Positions 11,993 through 22,282 of a DNA stretch of 64,000 nucleotides are shown here, one piece after another. The notes below the pieces were generated by a model. It worked only from the letters and a program-made list of their open reading frames with translations, was not told the origin of the DNA and did not search any database. Source of the stretch: Trametopsis cervina (lineage: Eukaryota > Basidiomycota > Agaricomycetes > Polyporales > Irpicaceae). The translations under genes were made by a program, and so were the position numbers. Position 1 is the stretch's first letter; each line of letters opens with the position of its first letter. Where the stretch lies: the NCBI GenBank assembly GCA_022385755.1, contig MU278374.1:62001-126000 (forward strand), written 5' to 3'.

Positions 11993-14203
11993 TCATGCAA
12001 TTGCACTCATCTGCCGTACAAGCCTCGTAGCTTTCTCAGAGCGTGGTTTGATGGAACATTCGAACGATTTGGGATGTCTGGTGGAAAATCAATATGCACA
12101 TCAAAACCAAGTCAAAATGTCAGGGAAGATCACTTACTGCACGAAGCCCGAATGAAATTCGCCCGAAGGGACAATCTCGTTGCCATTTTGGTCCCGAACT
12201 CGCGCTATGTCCATGGTAGCGACGACGTAAGACATCATCAGGTACACTGACGTGGAGGCGAGCTGTTCTCCCGGGCATCGCCTACCATTAGAAGATAGAG
12301 GAAATAAAGTAAGAAATGACAGCCAGGTCCGCTAGTCGGAACTCTCACCTGCGACCGAAGCCAAATACAGCGTGTCTAGGATCAATGGCGTCTAACTGCG
12401 CCTTGTCAAGTCCCTCAAACCGTTCGGGCAAGAATCTATGTGGATCCGGATACAATTGTGGATCGCGCATCATCCCCCTGCGTTGAAGGGACCGACAATT
12501 CTCAGTGTAAATAACAGCAATGAAGCGAGGAATCTTACCAGATATTCTGGATCACCATCGTTCCCTTCGGAATCTGGTACCCACGATAGATATCGTCCCT
12601 TGACACTGCATGAGGAATACCCAAAGGAGCCGGACATGCGTAACTACCGTGTGAACACGTTATAGCGCAAGTCACGCATATTACGCTGTAGACTCACCGT
12701 AGGACCTCCATGAAAATGCATTCCAAGTACGAGAGCGAAGCGCGATCGTCGAAATCTGGAAGCCTATCTTCTCCCACTACGCGATCGATCTCCTGTTGCG
12801 CCTTTTTGAAGACTTCTGGATGACGAGTCATTGCAAGCATGAAAGTATTCATGACAGAAATGGACTGGGCGAAGAATGTCAGTCGCGATGGAAGTGTCAG
12901 GACCAAAGACTAACAGTATCCGTTCCAGCTATATGTGGCGCAGCTTAGCTCAATCATTAATGCTCAAAACCCGCGATATAATCGCACCTGCGTATATCAC
13001 GCCAGCCGCACCCTTGATGTCTGTTTCTTCTGCTTCGCAGAGTGTATTATTCGCGAGATGATCCTCCAAAAGGCTTGCTGTAAAACATGGGATAGCTTTG
13101 CCGGTTGACTTCAAGACACATAGCTTAGCCGTCGATAGGTTCGCATGCGAAGAGAAAAGCTCAACTCACGAAGCGATTTTTGACCATCTCGTACGGAATA
13201 TCCATCATGCGTCGGACATGATCCCGTATCTCATTGGTTCTAATCTTGAAGCCCGACCCTGGCAGCCAGAGAGGATAATATTTGACTACAATGCGGATAA
13301 CGTTCAGCACGCTAGAGCTGCCATGTCTGTTAGGGCCACTTACGGATAGGAAAAAATTCTACCAACGTCCCGACAGGGTTAGACCCGGGGCTCCCTGCTC
13401 GCACTGTCTCGGCGCCTGCTTTCTCAGCCAGAGCAATAAGTTTGTCATCCAAACCTGTGACCCGGTGACCGTAGGCGACTTCTGTGAGTACGGCCGCGGG
13501 AAATCTGGAAGGGGAGTCAGCCTTTGCTCCGATAAGCATCTATATCCTTACCTTTTGATATGGCTTTCGTATTCGGCGGGGTTGTCTATAAGTCCTAGTA
13601 AAAGGGTACATGCCTCGCGATGTTGTATATGGCGATAACCTTCCAATGCGTTTTTCTCCTGAAATCCGGCCTGGATCCATTTACGGTGCTTGCGAAACCG
13701 CTCACCATATGGGAAGTGTGTGACGACGCAATCCCAGCCCATCCTGCATACGTTAAACCGTATTCTAGTCGCCACACAGAAGAGACGCTTACATCTCATT
13801 CAGCATGATCAAGGGTGGTCTATCGGAATAGACGGCGCCTCGTTTTTCCAACAGATCACGAGCGACTTCTACCGAGTTCAAAACGATAGCAGGCTTCCCA
13901 AATATCCTTATGAATACGATATCACCTGGGTCCATGCATGGATGATTAACCATTTTAGAGAACGGCGTGGAAATGGCGTGCACACGGACCATACTGTCGA
14001 CCCCATTCGGAAAACGTACGCTCTTGAAACTCTTGCGGTAGCTGGTGTACGTTCCCTACGATAGGGAGGCCTGGCGGCCCAGGAGGATACGGAGACCGGC
14101 GACGTGACTTGATAGCGATGTAGATATGAATAACACCGGCAAGCAATGTCAGAGAAAGCACAAGAGCTATAGCGACGTCCATTAGTGTACGTGTGCCTGC
14201 CAT
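11993..14203 (-). CDS. Cytochrome P450 monooxygenase
   Basis: Microsomal fungal P450 of about 500 aa in many exons. The ATG at 14203 opens a membrane anchor ([19 protein letters not shown]), then a basic stretch, then the Pro hinge [19 protein letters not shown]. Downstream are [34 protein letters not shown], a central [13 protein letters not shown], the I-helix region, the ExxR region and [20 protein letters not shown]. The heme-binding loop [14 protein letters not shown] is split by an intron (Cys ligand intact). The last exon ends [20 protein letters not shown]. It resembles the large basidiomycete CYP5144/CYP620-type groups often labelled O-methylsterigmatocystin oxidoreductase-like, so the substrate cannot be predicted. 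Confidence 0.92.
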
Positions 14204-14260
14204 CGTAGCAGTTTGTCGAAGGGGCTCTGCTGTGAGTGTTGTACTGGAAGTGAGGCAGCT

Positions 14261-14269
14261 TTTATATAT
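14261..14269 (-). promoter_or_regulatory. TATA box of the P450 gene
   Basis: ATATATAAA on the minus strand, about 60 bp upstream of the P450 start. Confidence 0.6.
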
Positions 14270-14368
14270 GATGAACAGCGTGTGAGTCGCTCTAGTCAAG
14301 ACAGGGCAATGTGCATAACACCGACGAAACCTTGCATGCACGTACCTGCGATACCGCAGCACAAACCA

Positions 14369-15107
14369 TGTACCGATGGGTGTGCGGACATCCTGCCCGG
14401 TGAATGGTTCGGTCTACCAGGCCTGGACTCCCGAGGACAATGGGGGTACTGAGAAGGAGATATGCTTGATATGTCGATGGCGAACATCAGCTGGTAGGCA
14501 CACGCCCTGGAGTCTGTGCCTATCTAAGCGAAGTTGGTGGTGCCAATGCCAGATTAACTTACGTTCAACGCGGCGGCAATGTGGGCAATGTGAAAAAGTC
14601 ATTGCTATGGCCGAGTGTGTGATCACTTATTACGTCTGGAGAAGGTGGACCAGTGTGGGATTGCAAACGATGCGGGTTTGAAACAGAGGGCTGTGCAGAA
14701 CGCACTTACCTTCATGTAGCAAACAGAAACAGTATCAGAAGGAGGTCAGAGGGTGGCCGACATACTGCCTGTCCGCATACAAAGCCTGTCGGATGTGGTA
14801 CGATTTCCGTCTGAATCGTCATGTTTGTCAGCGATTTCGGCATGGAGTACTGCTTGAATTCAGATAAGAGCTCCAAACGCTGCATCGTATGGGGCCTGAC
14901 AAACGTGCGGGGTAAATATGTAGAGTTGAGGTTTGATGAGTGCGTTCGTACTCGGCTTCCCGAAAAAACATGCAAATATCGGACGTTCAAGTTTTGCTCT
15001 CCGATGTCACAACAATTGAAATCCAGCAGCTCATTGATACCGTCACTGTAGACCCGCCATGGCGAGAGATTGTCAAAACGTGCTATCCTTCGTTGCAGCT
15101 CAAGTGA
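14369..15107 (+). CDS. Possible unresolved Cys-rich gene or relic
   Basis: Tentative. The plus strand holds short coding-like pieces that do not join cleanly: MYRWVCGHPA at the left, then WDCKRCGFETEGC, then TACPHTKPVGCG. A final frame, MQISDVQVLLSDVTTIEIQQ, continues to VTVDPPWREIVKTC and a TGA at 15105-15107. Regularly spaced Cys pairs suggest a zinc-binding protein, but I could not place introns consistently and recognise no family. It could also be noncoding sequence upstream of the P450. Confidence 0.2.
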
Positions 15108-15176
15108 TTACAATAGATACAACTGCTACACAGGCTGAACACTTCCACATATCGCACACCACCACATATCACGCCC

Positions 15177-16113
15177 TCAGACGTGATTACTACCTGCGGA
15201 ACCGAACGGATGGCCTTCCTCAAGAATGTTGAACTGGCCTGACCCTGCATTCCATTGGCCACCGAAGATCCGCAAGCCTCCAGCGGTACCGGTAGGGAGA
15301 TCCGCCGTGGTAACTGGCACGCTGTTCTTCCGAGTAGTGGGTACTTTGGCCTGCTTACGAGTCTTGTACGGCTTGGCAGTCCAGTTGGATCCAGAAGTGC
15401 GTCTCGTCTTTCCCTGAGCTGTCCCAGGCTTAGATTTACGACCCCGGATAGACCGAGTGGCGGCTCCACAGAGAGCGACAGACGACAGAGGGCTCAAGCC
15501 AGCAGGGTCGATGTTCTCAGCGTCTGGCGTCAGAGCGGTAGGTTTAGTACGGCTTTGTTGCGCGGATGCAATTGACATTGCGATGACATGCTTCCAACGC
15601 GCTGGGATGACTGCTCTTGGGAATACTCTTGCTGTGGGCTGTGGCTTCAGGGTCGATTTCGCCTCGTTCCCGTCTATGTCGACTATGCTTTCCATGTCTG
15701 TGGCGATCTCAGACTACATTCGCTGTCATCAGAATGCACGATCTCTCACCTATCGCGGGATGAAGTGTGGAGGCCTGTAGTCTAGATCCGAATAACTCTA
15801 GGTCGGAGATACTAGGTGCAAGCTGAATAGCAGAGGCCAGCTCCGTTGGGGCCGATTCTAAGGCTCTTTCCAGTTCGTCCTCGAGTTCCTTGCAAAGGTT
15901 CCGCTCGTTCTCCTCGATCATCTGGAATAGGCGCAGCACTTCTGTAAGTTCGTCCTTCTTGCGCTTCAGGTCGTATCCCGTCTCGAGGCCTTTGGCATAC
16001 CGCTCTTCGATGACCTGCAGTTGCGACTGAAGGTCACAGGCGACTGCGAAAATGTCGGAGGCGCTTTGTTCCTTCGTGGGAGTTGCGTTGGATCTTGTGC
16101 TTCCAAAAAGCAT
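15177..16113 (-). CDS. Hypothetical coiled-coil protein, basic C-terminal half
   Basis: Not recognised. Two exons. The first (16113 to about 15756) encodes MLFGSTRSNATPTKE, followed by a charged alpha-helical, coiled-coil-like region (about residues 25-95; for example ELTEVLRLFQMIEENERN). A 52-nt intron follows the codons for HPAI. The second exon starts within DMESIVDIDGNEAK and is rich in Lys, Arg, Ser and Thr (for example RGRKSKPGTAQGKTRRTSGS). It ends in Gly-rich GGLRIFGGQWNAGSGQ. The stop at 15177 is tentative, because a splice donor just before it could add another exon. It shares a 255-bp divergent promoter with the next gene. A basic, disordered C-terminus suggests nuclear or DNA-associated work, but that is inference. 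Confidence 0.55.
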
Positions 16114-16198
16114 GTTGCCTGTAGGTTGTATCGTTAGTGGACGTGAGGGTGGTTCAACAACCAACTTCCGAAGTACGAGGTAAGTTGGCTGACACGAT

Positions 16199-16204
16199 CA
16201 CGTG
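16199..16204. promoter_or_regulatory. CACGTG box in the divergent promoter
   Basis: A single CACGTG within TGATCACGTGAG, between the two divergent coiled-coil genes. Likely a bHLH-type site. Function is inferred. Confidence 0.35.
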
Positions 16205-16368
16205 AGTGGCGCATCGCGAGCACCACGTTAGCCAGTGTCAGCCTCAAGTCGCTACGGGCTACATTGAGCCCGCCGCAACGTCCTTTCTAACTATCATCTA
16301 ATCTATTCGCCCGCCATTACAATTTATTCCAACTCTCTCTACCCGAACTCGAGGATCGAAACACGCCT

Positions 16369-16928
16369 ATGTCGCTCATGCTCGGGAACCTGGCGACCAC
16401 GATCGTAGCCGAAGTGCCTATCCTGCTCGAACGCACGTTGAAGCAAGACGCGGAGAACAACATACTACAGGCTCACTGCAAGAACCTTAAAGGGGAGATC
16501 GAGGTCGTGAAGAAGAGCATCGCGAGTCGAAGGGCGAAGCAGCAGCGCTTGAGCGTAAAGCTACTTAAGCTGCGTGGTCCGCCGCCGAGTAAGAGCGGGA
16601 GCATTCGCGAACGTGAGTTTGTCCGTTTGAGGCCCTCTGTCTTCCGCTTATGCAAGTGACATCGTATCTCACGCAGTTCGTGCTGTGCTCCAGCCCCGCA
16701 ATGGCGATGCTGACAGTTCTTTACTGACCATCGGCAGCGCAGTGCGTACACGCTCAAATGACCTGTGCGAGAACTAACGACCCCTTCTCCCAGGACTACA
16801 CCTTTGAATTTGACTCCATGGTATCCGACGGCTCTCCCGTCTCCTTGCGCAGCAAACGCAAGGGCATGGTATTCTCTGACAACTTCCGGGTCTCGAAGAA
16901 AGCCAAGCTGAACACCGAAGCTTCCTAG
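16369..16928 (+). CDS. Hypothetical small coiled-coil protein with C-terminal NLS-like stretch
   Basis: Not recognised. Three exons (16369-16612, 16677-16741, 16794-16928) join in frame to 147 aa. Residues 1-75 look helical and heptad-like, with ERTLKQDAENNILQAHCKNL followed by a basic segment (SRRAKQQRLSVKLLKLR). Exon 2 carries AVLQPRNGDADSSLLTIG. Exon 3 is DYTFEFDSMVSDGSPVSL, then RSKRKGMVF and RVSKKAKLN, which resemble a nuclear localisation signal. The two introns have clean GT-AG borders. It is head-to-head with another coiled-coil gene, so co-expression is plausible. Confidence 0.65.
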
Positions 16929-17132
16929 TCTTTACGACGGGCGGCGTCCCCTACTCTGCTTTCGTATCCATGTATACGTGTATTTCGGCTGCATACCACT
17001 CTCCCTACACACTCAGCTTTACTAAAACACTCTTTATGACAATACACTCTACATTGTGATAACAGCTATAACAGAACGAAGCTACTTCCCCCACAGCCTG
17101 CATACGTTGATGCGATTTGTATATACTGCTGA

Positions 17133-17776
17133 TCAGTTCGCATTGCCAGCGGTTTCTGGAAGAGTGATGGGGTCCTGGACCGACGCTAAGATCGTACTGA
17201 AAGCTTTGACCCTTCGAGGGTCAAAGGATCTGTGAATGGGAATACTGGTGGAAGGGGGTTGGATTGTGTGGTCTTGGATAATTCTGCACAAGCGTATGCG
17301 ATTAGCATGATTTATATCATATAACAAGTTCGGGATATATACTGACAAGAGGTTGAGTGTCATGGTAAGTGTGTAGTTCTCAGGTGCACCAAGGACCTTG
17401 AACTTGTCCGCCACGGAAGATTTCAATAATACGCCGACTGTCCCTTCCTAATCACAGACGCGTGGTCAGCCACCACGAGAGTATAGCTAGTAGCCGAATC
17501 AATGCTTGCCTTCTCTCCCTCTTTTTCGCTCTTGGCTTCGACGGTGCCGAGGAAGGTGACCTCAGCGCCCTGCTCGAAGGCCTTCGCTCTCTGCAGGCGT
17601 TGCTTGTACTGGTCCCTGGTGATGTGCTCACCATTCATCATAATTTGCTCGATGTCCGCAGCAAAGAATGCGTCGAACGCACTGTCAAACTCCCCAGGCG
17701 TCGTTGCCTGGAGCAGTGTGGTGATGTGGCTTCGGGCCCAGGAAGTGAGGGACGGGAGGGCAATGTTGGATGTCAT
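17133..17776 (-). CDS. NTF2-like/SnoaL-like small protein, copy 1
   Basis: Predicted 172 aa in three exons: 17776-17510, 17447-17347 and 17283-17133. N-terminal MTSNIALPSLTSWARSHITT, then TPGEFDSAFDAFFAADIEQI, GEHITRDQYKQRLQ and VTFLGTVEAKSEKEGEK. Exon 2 is EGTVGVLLKSSVADKFKVLG. Exon 3 has SFDPRRVKAFSTI. This is a common basidiomycete family whose sequence suggests an NTF2-like alpha+beta cone, with no known function. The first intron starts with GC (AAG|GCAAGC) where copy 2 has GT, so translation depends on a GC-AG intron. A TATA box lies about 75 bp upstream. Exon 1 is 267 nt and exon 2 is 101 nt, as in copy 2. Confidence 0.8.
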
Positions 17777-17846
17777 TGTGGTTGGGTGTTTGAGATTACT
17801 GATTCTTGAAGTTGTTGCGTAGGTTGGACAAGAGTACCCAGCCACC

Positions 17847-17854
17847 TTATATAT
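17847..17854 (-). promoter_or_regulatory. TATA box, NTF2-like copy 1
   Basis: ATATATAA on the minus strand about 75 bp upstream of the start. The same box sits at the same place in copy 2. Confidence 0.55.
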
Positions 17855-18819
17855 GTTGAGAGAGAGAGGGGACGCGTCTGACGACTTATGGAACGAAATA
17901 ATAGGTGGTCTTAGCCTGCCTCAGCCTTCGGGATTGGCTTACGTTGTCACCGACTCTGAGGTGAGCAGGAGGACACTTGGTAAGCGGTGCCGGTGCGTGC
18001 GCTATGCGATGCTGTATGGGAGAGATGGCCAATTCGCACCTACAGCCTTCTCTGCGAACAGATTAACCTCGGGCACACGATCGTCCTCGGGGATGGGATC
18101 GTCCTCTGGCATAAACAGGTCATTGTTATGATATCCAGTGTGGAGGTGTAGCTTTGACATTATTGCAGCACTATCGCGTCATGAAATCCTGACATGAAGA
18201 GCGGTACGCTCATTCAGGTGCTCGTGCGTTTACAGACACTAATACAAGTCAGCATGAATCGCAGGATGTTGCATATAGAGAACTTACTCGAGCACATATG
18301 CGCTCCTACGACACGAGAACGCTCTCAAGTATCTGGTGTCCGTGAATGAGTTCTGCGCTCGGATTGCACTGACATTCCGCTCGTTAGTAGGGAAACACAC
18401 GTAGCTCAATATTATTGAGGATGCGACATACCAGGCGCTCGGATGTATGAGAAGAGACCCACGGGGCATGATAGGACCGTATTGGAGATTGTAGTTATCT
18501 GAGCGAGCGCACTGGGATGGCGAGAACTCGACGCAGGAGGCGACGAATGGAGGGTTTGACCTCTTGATACAGTCGCCCTGATGCGTTGAGGACAAATACT
18601 TATAGATAACGATACCGTAACAGAAGATGTGGCCAGGGATTCCCCCGCATTGTTGACGGCGTGAATCTGGTTTTTGGGACGGCGATGGCAAAGGAACGGA
18701 CCCACAGCGATATCGAACAACAGCAGCATGCTCAGCAACCAGAGGCACATTTTGCGATGCAAACCCCCGAACAACCACCCACACTACCGCTAAAGGAACC
18801 CCTCCTCCCAATCGTCCCC

Positions 18820-19929
18820 TCAAGCTTCTTTATAAATCTGCACAACCAGACCAAGGACCCTAACACTGTCATCCTTCCAATCTATGTTCTTCTTCATACG
18901 GTCCATGGTGGTCACTTCGAATCGATCACCTGCCCATGGTCCGCGGTGAAGCTCGAATATATCTCCGCCTTCATCTTCATATTCGCTACACATTGCAAGA
19001 CTGTCATCTGAGGACCAACAGACCTGCGATAAGAGAACTTGATCCAGACCAACCCGGAAGGGCGTGCCAGTGCTGTCTTCCCCCCCAAGCCCCGTAGCAG
19101 CATCAACACGAACGTACAGTCCTTTCGAGATGTTGCAAAGAACCCATGGTTGCGAAGAGTCGTACAAGGGATCATGCAGCCGGCGATACACATCCCATTC
19201 TCCTTTCAGCATTCGACGGCTTATCATGGTGTCCGTGTAAATGTCGCCTCGTACGTGTGAGCCACGCTCGACATGTATATACACTCTCTCTGCAACCCAA
19301 CAAAAGTCGTCAGGACGAAATTCATCCTCGTCGTCCTTGCTCTCGTCTTCCCGCAGAAGATCACCAGCTTGAGCTACATGTTCTTTGACCAGAGCCTTCA
19401 TGTTTTCAGGAAAGTCCTCAATCGTCGCGTAATCTCCTATGCAGGCAACCCGATCACCAACGCAGTCGGCATACACAAGTCGCTTGAGCTTTTGAACTTC
19501 GTGGTACCCAATCTCGAGGAGACGGCCATCGGCAAGGCACAGACGGACAGCGTCAGAGAGGCATTCCGGCCCAATATTTTGAAACACCATCCAGAGCAGC
19601 TCGTCAGGCAGCCGAAGCAGTTTCGAATTCGGACTTTTGGAACGATGAGCTATGCGGGGGAAGTAGCGCCTGGCCATGCTCCGGGTCTATAAGCGAGCCT
19701 CTACAACATGCACCAAACCTACGCACCGAATAGATCGCAGCGTTTCATCTTCCATGACTGGAATTGTCCAGCGGGTGAGAGACATAGGTAGAGGATCAAA
19801 GAACATCTCTCCTAGCTTTCCGCACCCGACGTACTGTTTTGAGTCGAAGTTGACACTGCCGATGCGACCTAAGTGAGCGATTGCAAGGTGAAAATCAAGG
19901 TATGCATACAAATCGAAATATTGGCCCAT
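18820..19929 (-). CDS. MGQY-family protein with F-box-like segment
   Basis: Agaricomycete-type family of unknown function. Predicted 335 aa in three exons: 19929-19910, 19855-19727 and 19678-18820. The N-terminus MGQYFDFVNFDSKQYVGCGK, then LGEMFFDP, matches the family signature I remember (MGQYW...GKLGEFF). Exon 3 begins with MARRYFPRI, then an F-box-like helix pair, LLRLPDELLWMVFQNIGPEC. It goes on with VGDRVACIGDYATIEDFP, WVLCNISKGLYVRVDAA, VCWSSDDSL and the near-terminal RGPWAGDRFEVTTMDRM. The large third exon could be mistaken for a stand-alone F-box gene, but the N-terminal exons complete the family pattern. The second splice choice (48-nt intron ending CCGGAG) is the least certain part. 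Confidence 0.68.
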
Positions 19930-20263
19930 CTTGCAGTACGTTGAAGAGCAGTATGTCCGGTAGTCGGGGGTGTCTCTGTAGATACGGTTGAGTGTCGCAT
20001 AAGTTCGTCCACAGTAAAGGGTTATTATAGGTTCCTTTGCGATCAATTCACACGGTCTATATGTGGTCCCCGTGTATGTTTGACATACGAAATATCGCCG
20101 AGTCTACCGTATTAACCACATGTCATGGAACTGCCAGGAACCTACACATTCGGCTTTACACGAACACTCTTTATGATACACTCTTGATTATAATACAGTT
20201 ATAACGGAGTGCAGCTACTTCCACCACAGTCCATTCAAGCTAGTGCGCTTGGTATGCTGCCGA

Positions 20264-20901
20264 TCAGTTCACGTTGCCAGAGGCGCCTGGAAGCGTGAAA
20301 GGGTCCTGGACCGACGTATAGACCGAGCTCAGGGCAGAAACCCTCCGAGGGTCAAAGAACCCGTGAATAGGAAGACTGTGAGGAGGCTTGATCGTGGGGT
20401 CTTGGATAACCCTGCGTGAACGTATGCAATCAGTATGATTTATATCGTATAATAATCTTGAGATACACTGACTTGAGGTTGAATGAGATGGTAACTGTGT
20501 GGGTCTCGGATGCACCGAGAACCTTGAACTTGTCAGCTACTGAAGCCTTCAAGAATACACCGACTGTCCCCTCCTACATTAGCGGCGTGGTCAGCTATCG
20601 CTAGAATGTAACTAACGGCGTAAATAATGCTCACCTTCTCTCCCTCCTTCTCGCTCTTGGCCTCGACAGTGCCGAGGAAGGTAACCTCGGCGCCCTGCTC
20701 GAAGGCCTTCGCTCTCTGCAAACGTTGCTTGTACTGTTCCTTGGTGAGTGTTTCGCCATTCACGGTGATGGATTCGACGTGTGCGGCCAAGAACGCGTCG
20801 AACGCGCTGTCAAAGTCCTCGGGCGTAGTGGCCTGGAACAGCGCGGTGATGTGGCTTTGAGCCCAGGAAGAAAGGGATGGGAGGACGATGTTGGATGTCA
20901 T
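20264..20901 (-). CDS. NTF2-like/SnoaL-like small protein, copy 2
   Basis: Predicted 171 aa in three exons: 20901-20635, 20573-20473 and 20411-20264. N-terminal MTSNIVLPSLSSWAQSHITA, then TPEDFDSAFDAFLAAHVESI, GETLTKEQYKQRLQ and VTFLGTVEAKSEKEGEK. Exon 2 is EGTVGVFLKASVADKFKVLG. Exon 3 has GFFDPRRVSALSSV. Both introns are GT-AG. It is the tandem paralog of copy 1 with the same exon lengths (267 and 101 nt), the same TATA position and a similar C-terminus (SGNVN against AGNAN). Biochemical role unknown. Confidence 0.85.
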
Positions 20902-20983
20902 TGTGGTTGAGTGTGTGGTTATGTGCTTGATAGTACTGATTCTTGGACTGGTTGTGTAGGTTGAACGAAAGGATCCGGCGGCC

Positions 20984-20991
20984 TTATATAT
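20984..20991 (-). promoter_or_regulatory. TATA box, NTF2-like copy 2
   Basis: ATATATAA on the minus strand about 85 bp upstream of the start codon. Confidence 0.55.
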
Positions 20992-21884
20992 GCTGAGAGA
21001 GGGGGCGCCTGGACGCGTCGGTTGAAGGCTGGAACGAAACAACGCCGTTATAGGTAGTCTCAACATGCTTCAGCCTTCAGAATTGGCTTTTTGCGTGACC
21101 AACTCTGAGCAAGAGCCGGAGCTGCTTTCTTAAGCGGTGTCCGATGTGTGCGCTACGCGATGCTGTGTCGGAGAGCTAAACAAATCGCATCCACAGCTTT
21201 CTCCACGCACCGATCGTCCTCGGGCCTCAAAAGGTCATTGTTACGCGGTGAAGCCTTACTGGGCCACCAGCGTGCGCGCTGTGTTGACGAATATATCAGT
21301 GCAGACGTAATATCATGCCACCAAGTATGAAGGCGTAGCTTTGACATCTTAGTGCAACACTATCACGTCACAATATCCTGATGTGAAGAGCGGTACGCTC
21401 ATGATTATAACACACGTTCGCGCACGTTGACAGACACTACTACGCCATGGAAAAGTCAGCAGTGACGCAGGATGTAGCAAATAGTGAACTCACCAAAGCA
21501 TAAGTAAAGGGTCCTTCGGCGTGCGAACGCTCTAGAGCATGCGGTATCTGAATGAGTTCTGCAGCTTGAATCGCACCGGAACCCTATCCGTCGGTGCAGT
21601 CACACACGAAGCTTGAAACTACCGAAAATGCAAAACCATCCGGCGCTCCGATATATCAGAAGAGCACCACAGGCGTGATATGGCCGTATCGGAGTCTGCG
21701 GTCATCTGCGCGGGCGCATCGGAACAGCAAGAACTCGCCGTAGCAGGCGATAAATGGAGGGTTTAAACTTTCGATACAGTCGCTCTAATGCGCTAAGGAC
21801 AAATACTTATGAATAACAATACCGTGACAGAGGATTGGGGCCGGGGATTCCCCTGCATTGTTGACGTCTTTGCTGGGACTAGAA

Positions 21885-22282
21885 TCATCGGGCGGGGTCG
21901 GCGCATCCTTCGTATGGGGCGTGAATTAGGTTCTGGACGCGGCGCAGCTCTGTCATGAGCTGTTCTAGGTCAGATTGGGCAGTATGGGAGACGAGGTTGT
22001 GCGCGTACCACTCGGCAAGGGCACTGTCTGGACGTCTTGTGTTTGTGGGCGGCGCTAGTCTTACAGCTCGGTGACATGCAATCGGTAACCTTGCCGGTAT
22101 AATATCGCCCATGGAAGTGCTAAGGCCCAAATCGTCAGTCAATGTTCAGCTAATAATGGGATACTTCATCGCACCTGACATCCACGATAGAAGTCTCCGA
22201 CGCTGCGGGTAGCAGTTAGCTATTGGTGCGATGTGTAATGGGAGAGCGGGTGTTGTACGACTTACATCTCGTGCTGGCACAT
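21885..22282 (-). CDS. Tiny Cys/His-rich, probably zinc-binding protein
   Basis: Predicted 76 aa from four small exons: 22282-22266 (17 nt), 22202-22175 (28 nt), 22119-22009 (111 nt) and 21959-21885 (75 nt). The product starts MCQHEIVGDFYRGCQHFHGR, continues YYTGKVTDC, then PSCKTSAAHKHKTSRQCPC, and ends ELRRVQNLIHAPYEGC. The order GxxxxGCxHF, YYTG...DC, P.CxTSAAHxH, CxC and RRVQN..xAPYEGC fits a small family of fungal Cys/His proteins I remember, with no assigned function. No open frame over 40 aa shows it, so it is easily missed. All splice junctions are GT-AG and keep phase. The short exons leave some doubt. Confidence 0.6.

Larger units (their letters stand above)
17000..18660. repeat. Segmental duplication, copy A (NTF2-like gene plus 5' flank)
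   Basis: About 1.65 kb that aligns by eye with 20140-21870 in the same orientation. Shared landmarks are 'gaacactctttatga' near the left end, the whole NTF2-like gene, 'gaagagcggtacgctcat' in the 5' flank and 'gcattgttgacg' at the right end. Copy B has roughly 75 bp extra around 21240-21330. The part at 18284-18665 keeps a weak minus-strand protein-like similarity between copies (NPPFVASCVEFS against NPPFIACYGEFL), so it may be a decayed gene. Confidence 0.8.
20140..21870. repeat. Segmental duplication, copy B (NTF2-like gene plus 5' flank)
   Basis: Direct repeat of 17000-18660, diverged by substitutions and small indels but collinear over the gene, promoter and about 850 bp of 5' flank. The MGQY-family gene lies between the copies. 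Confidence 0.8.
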
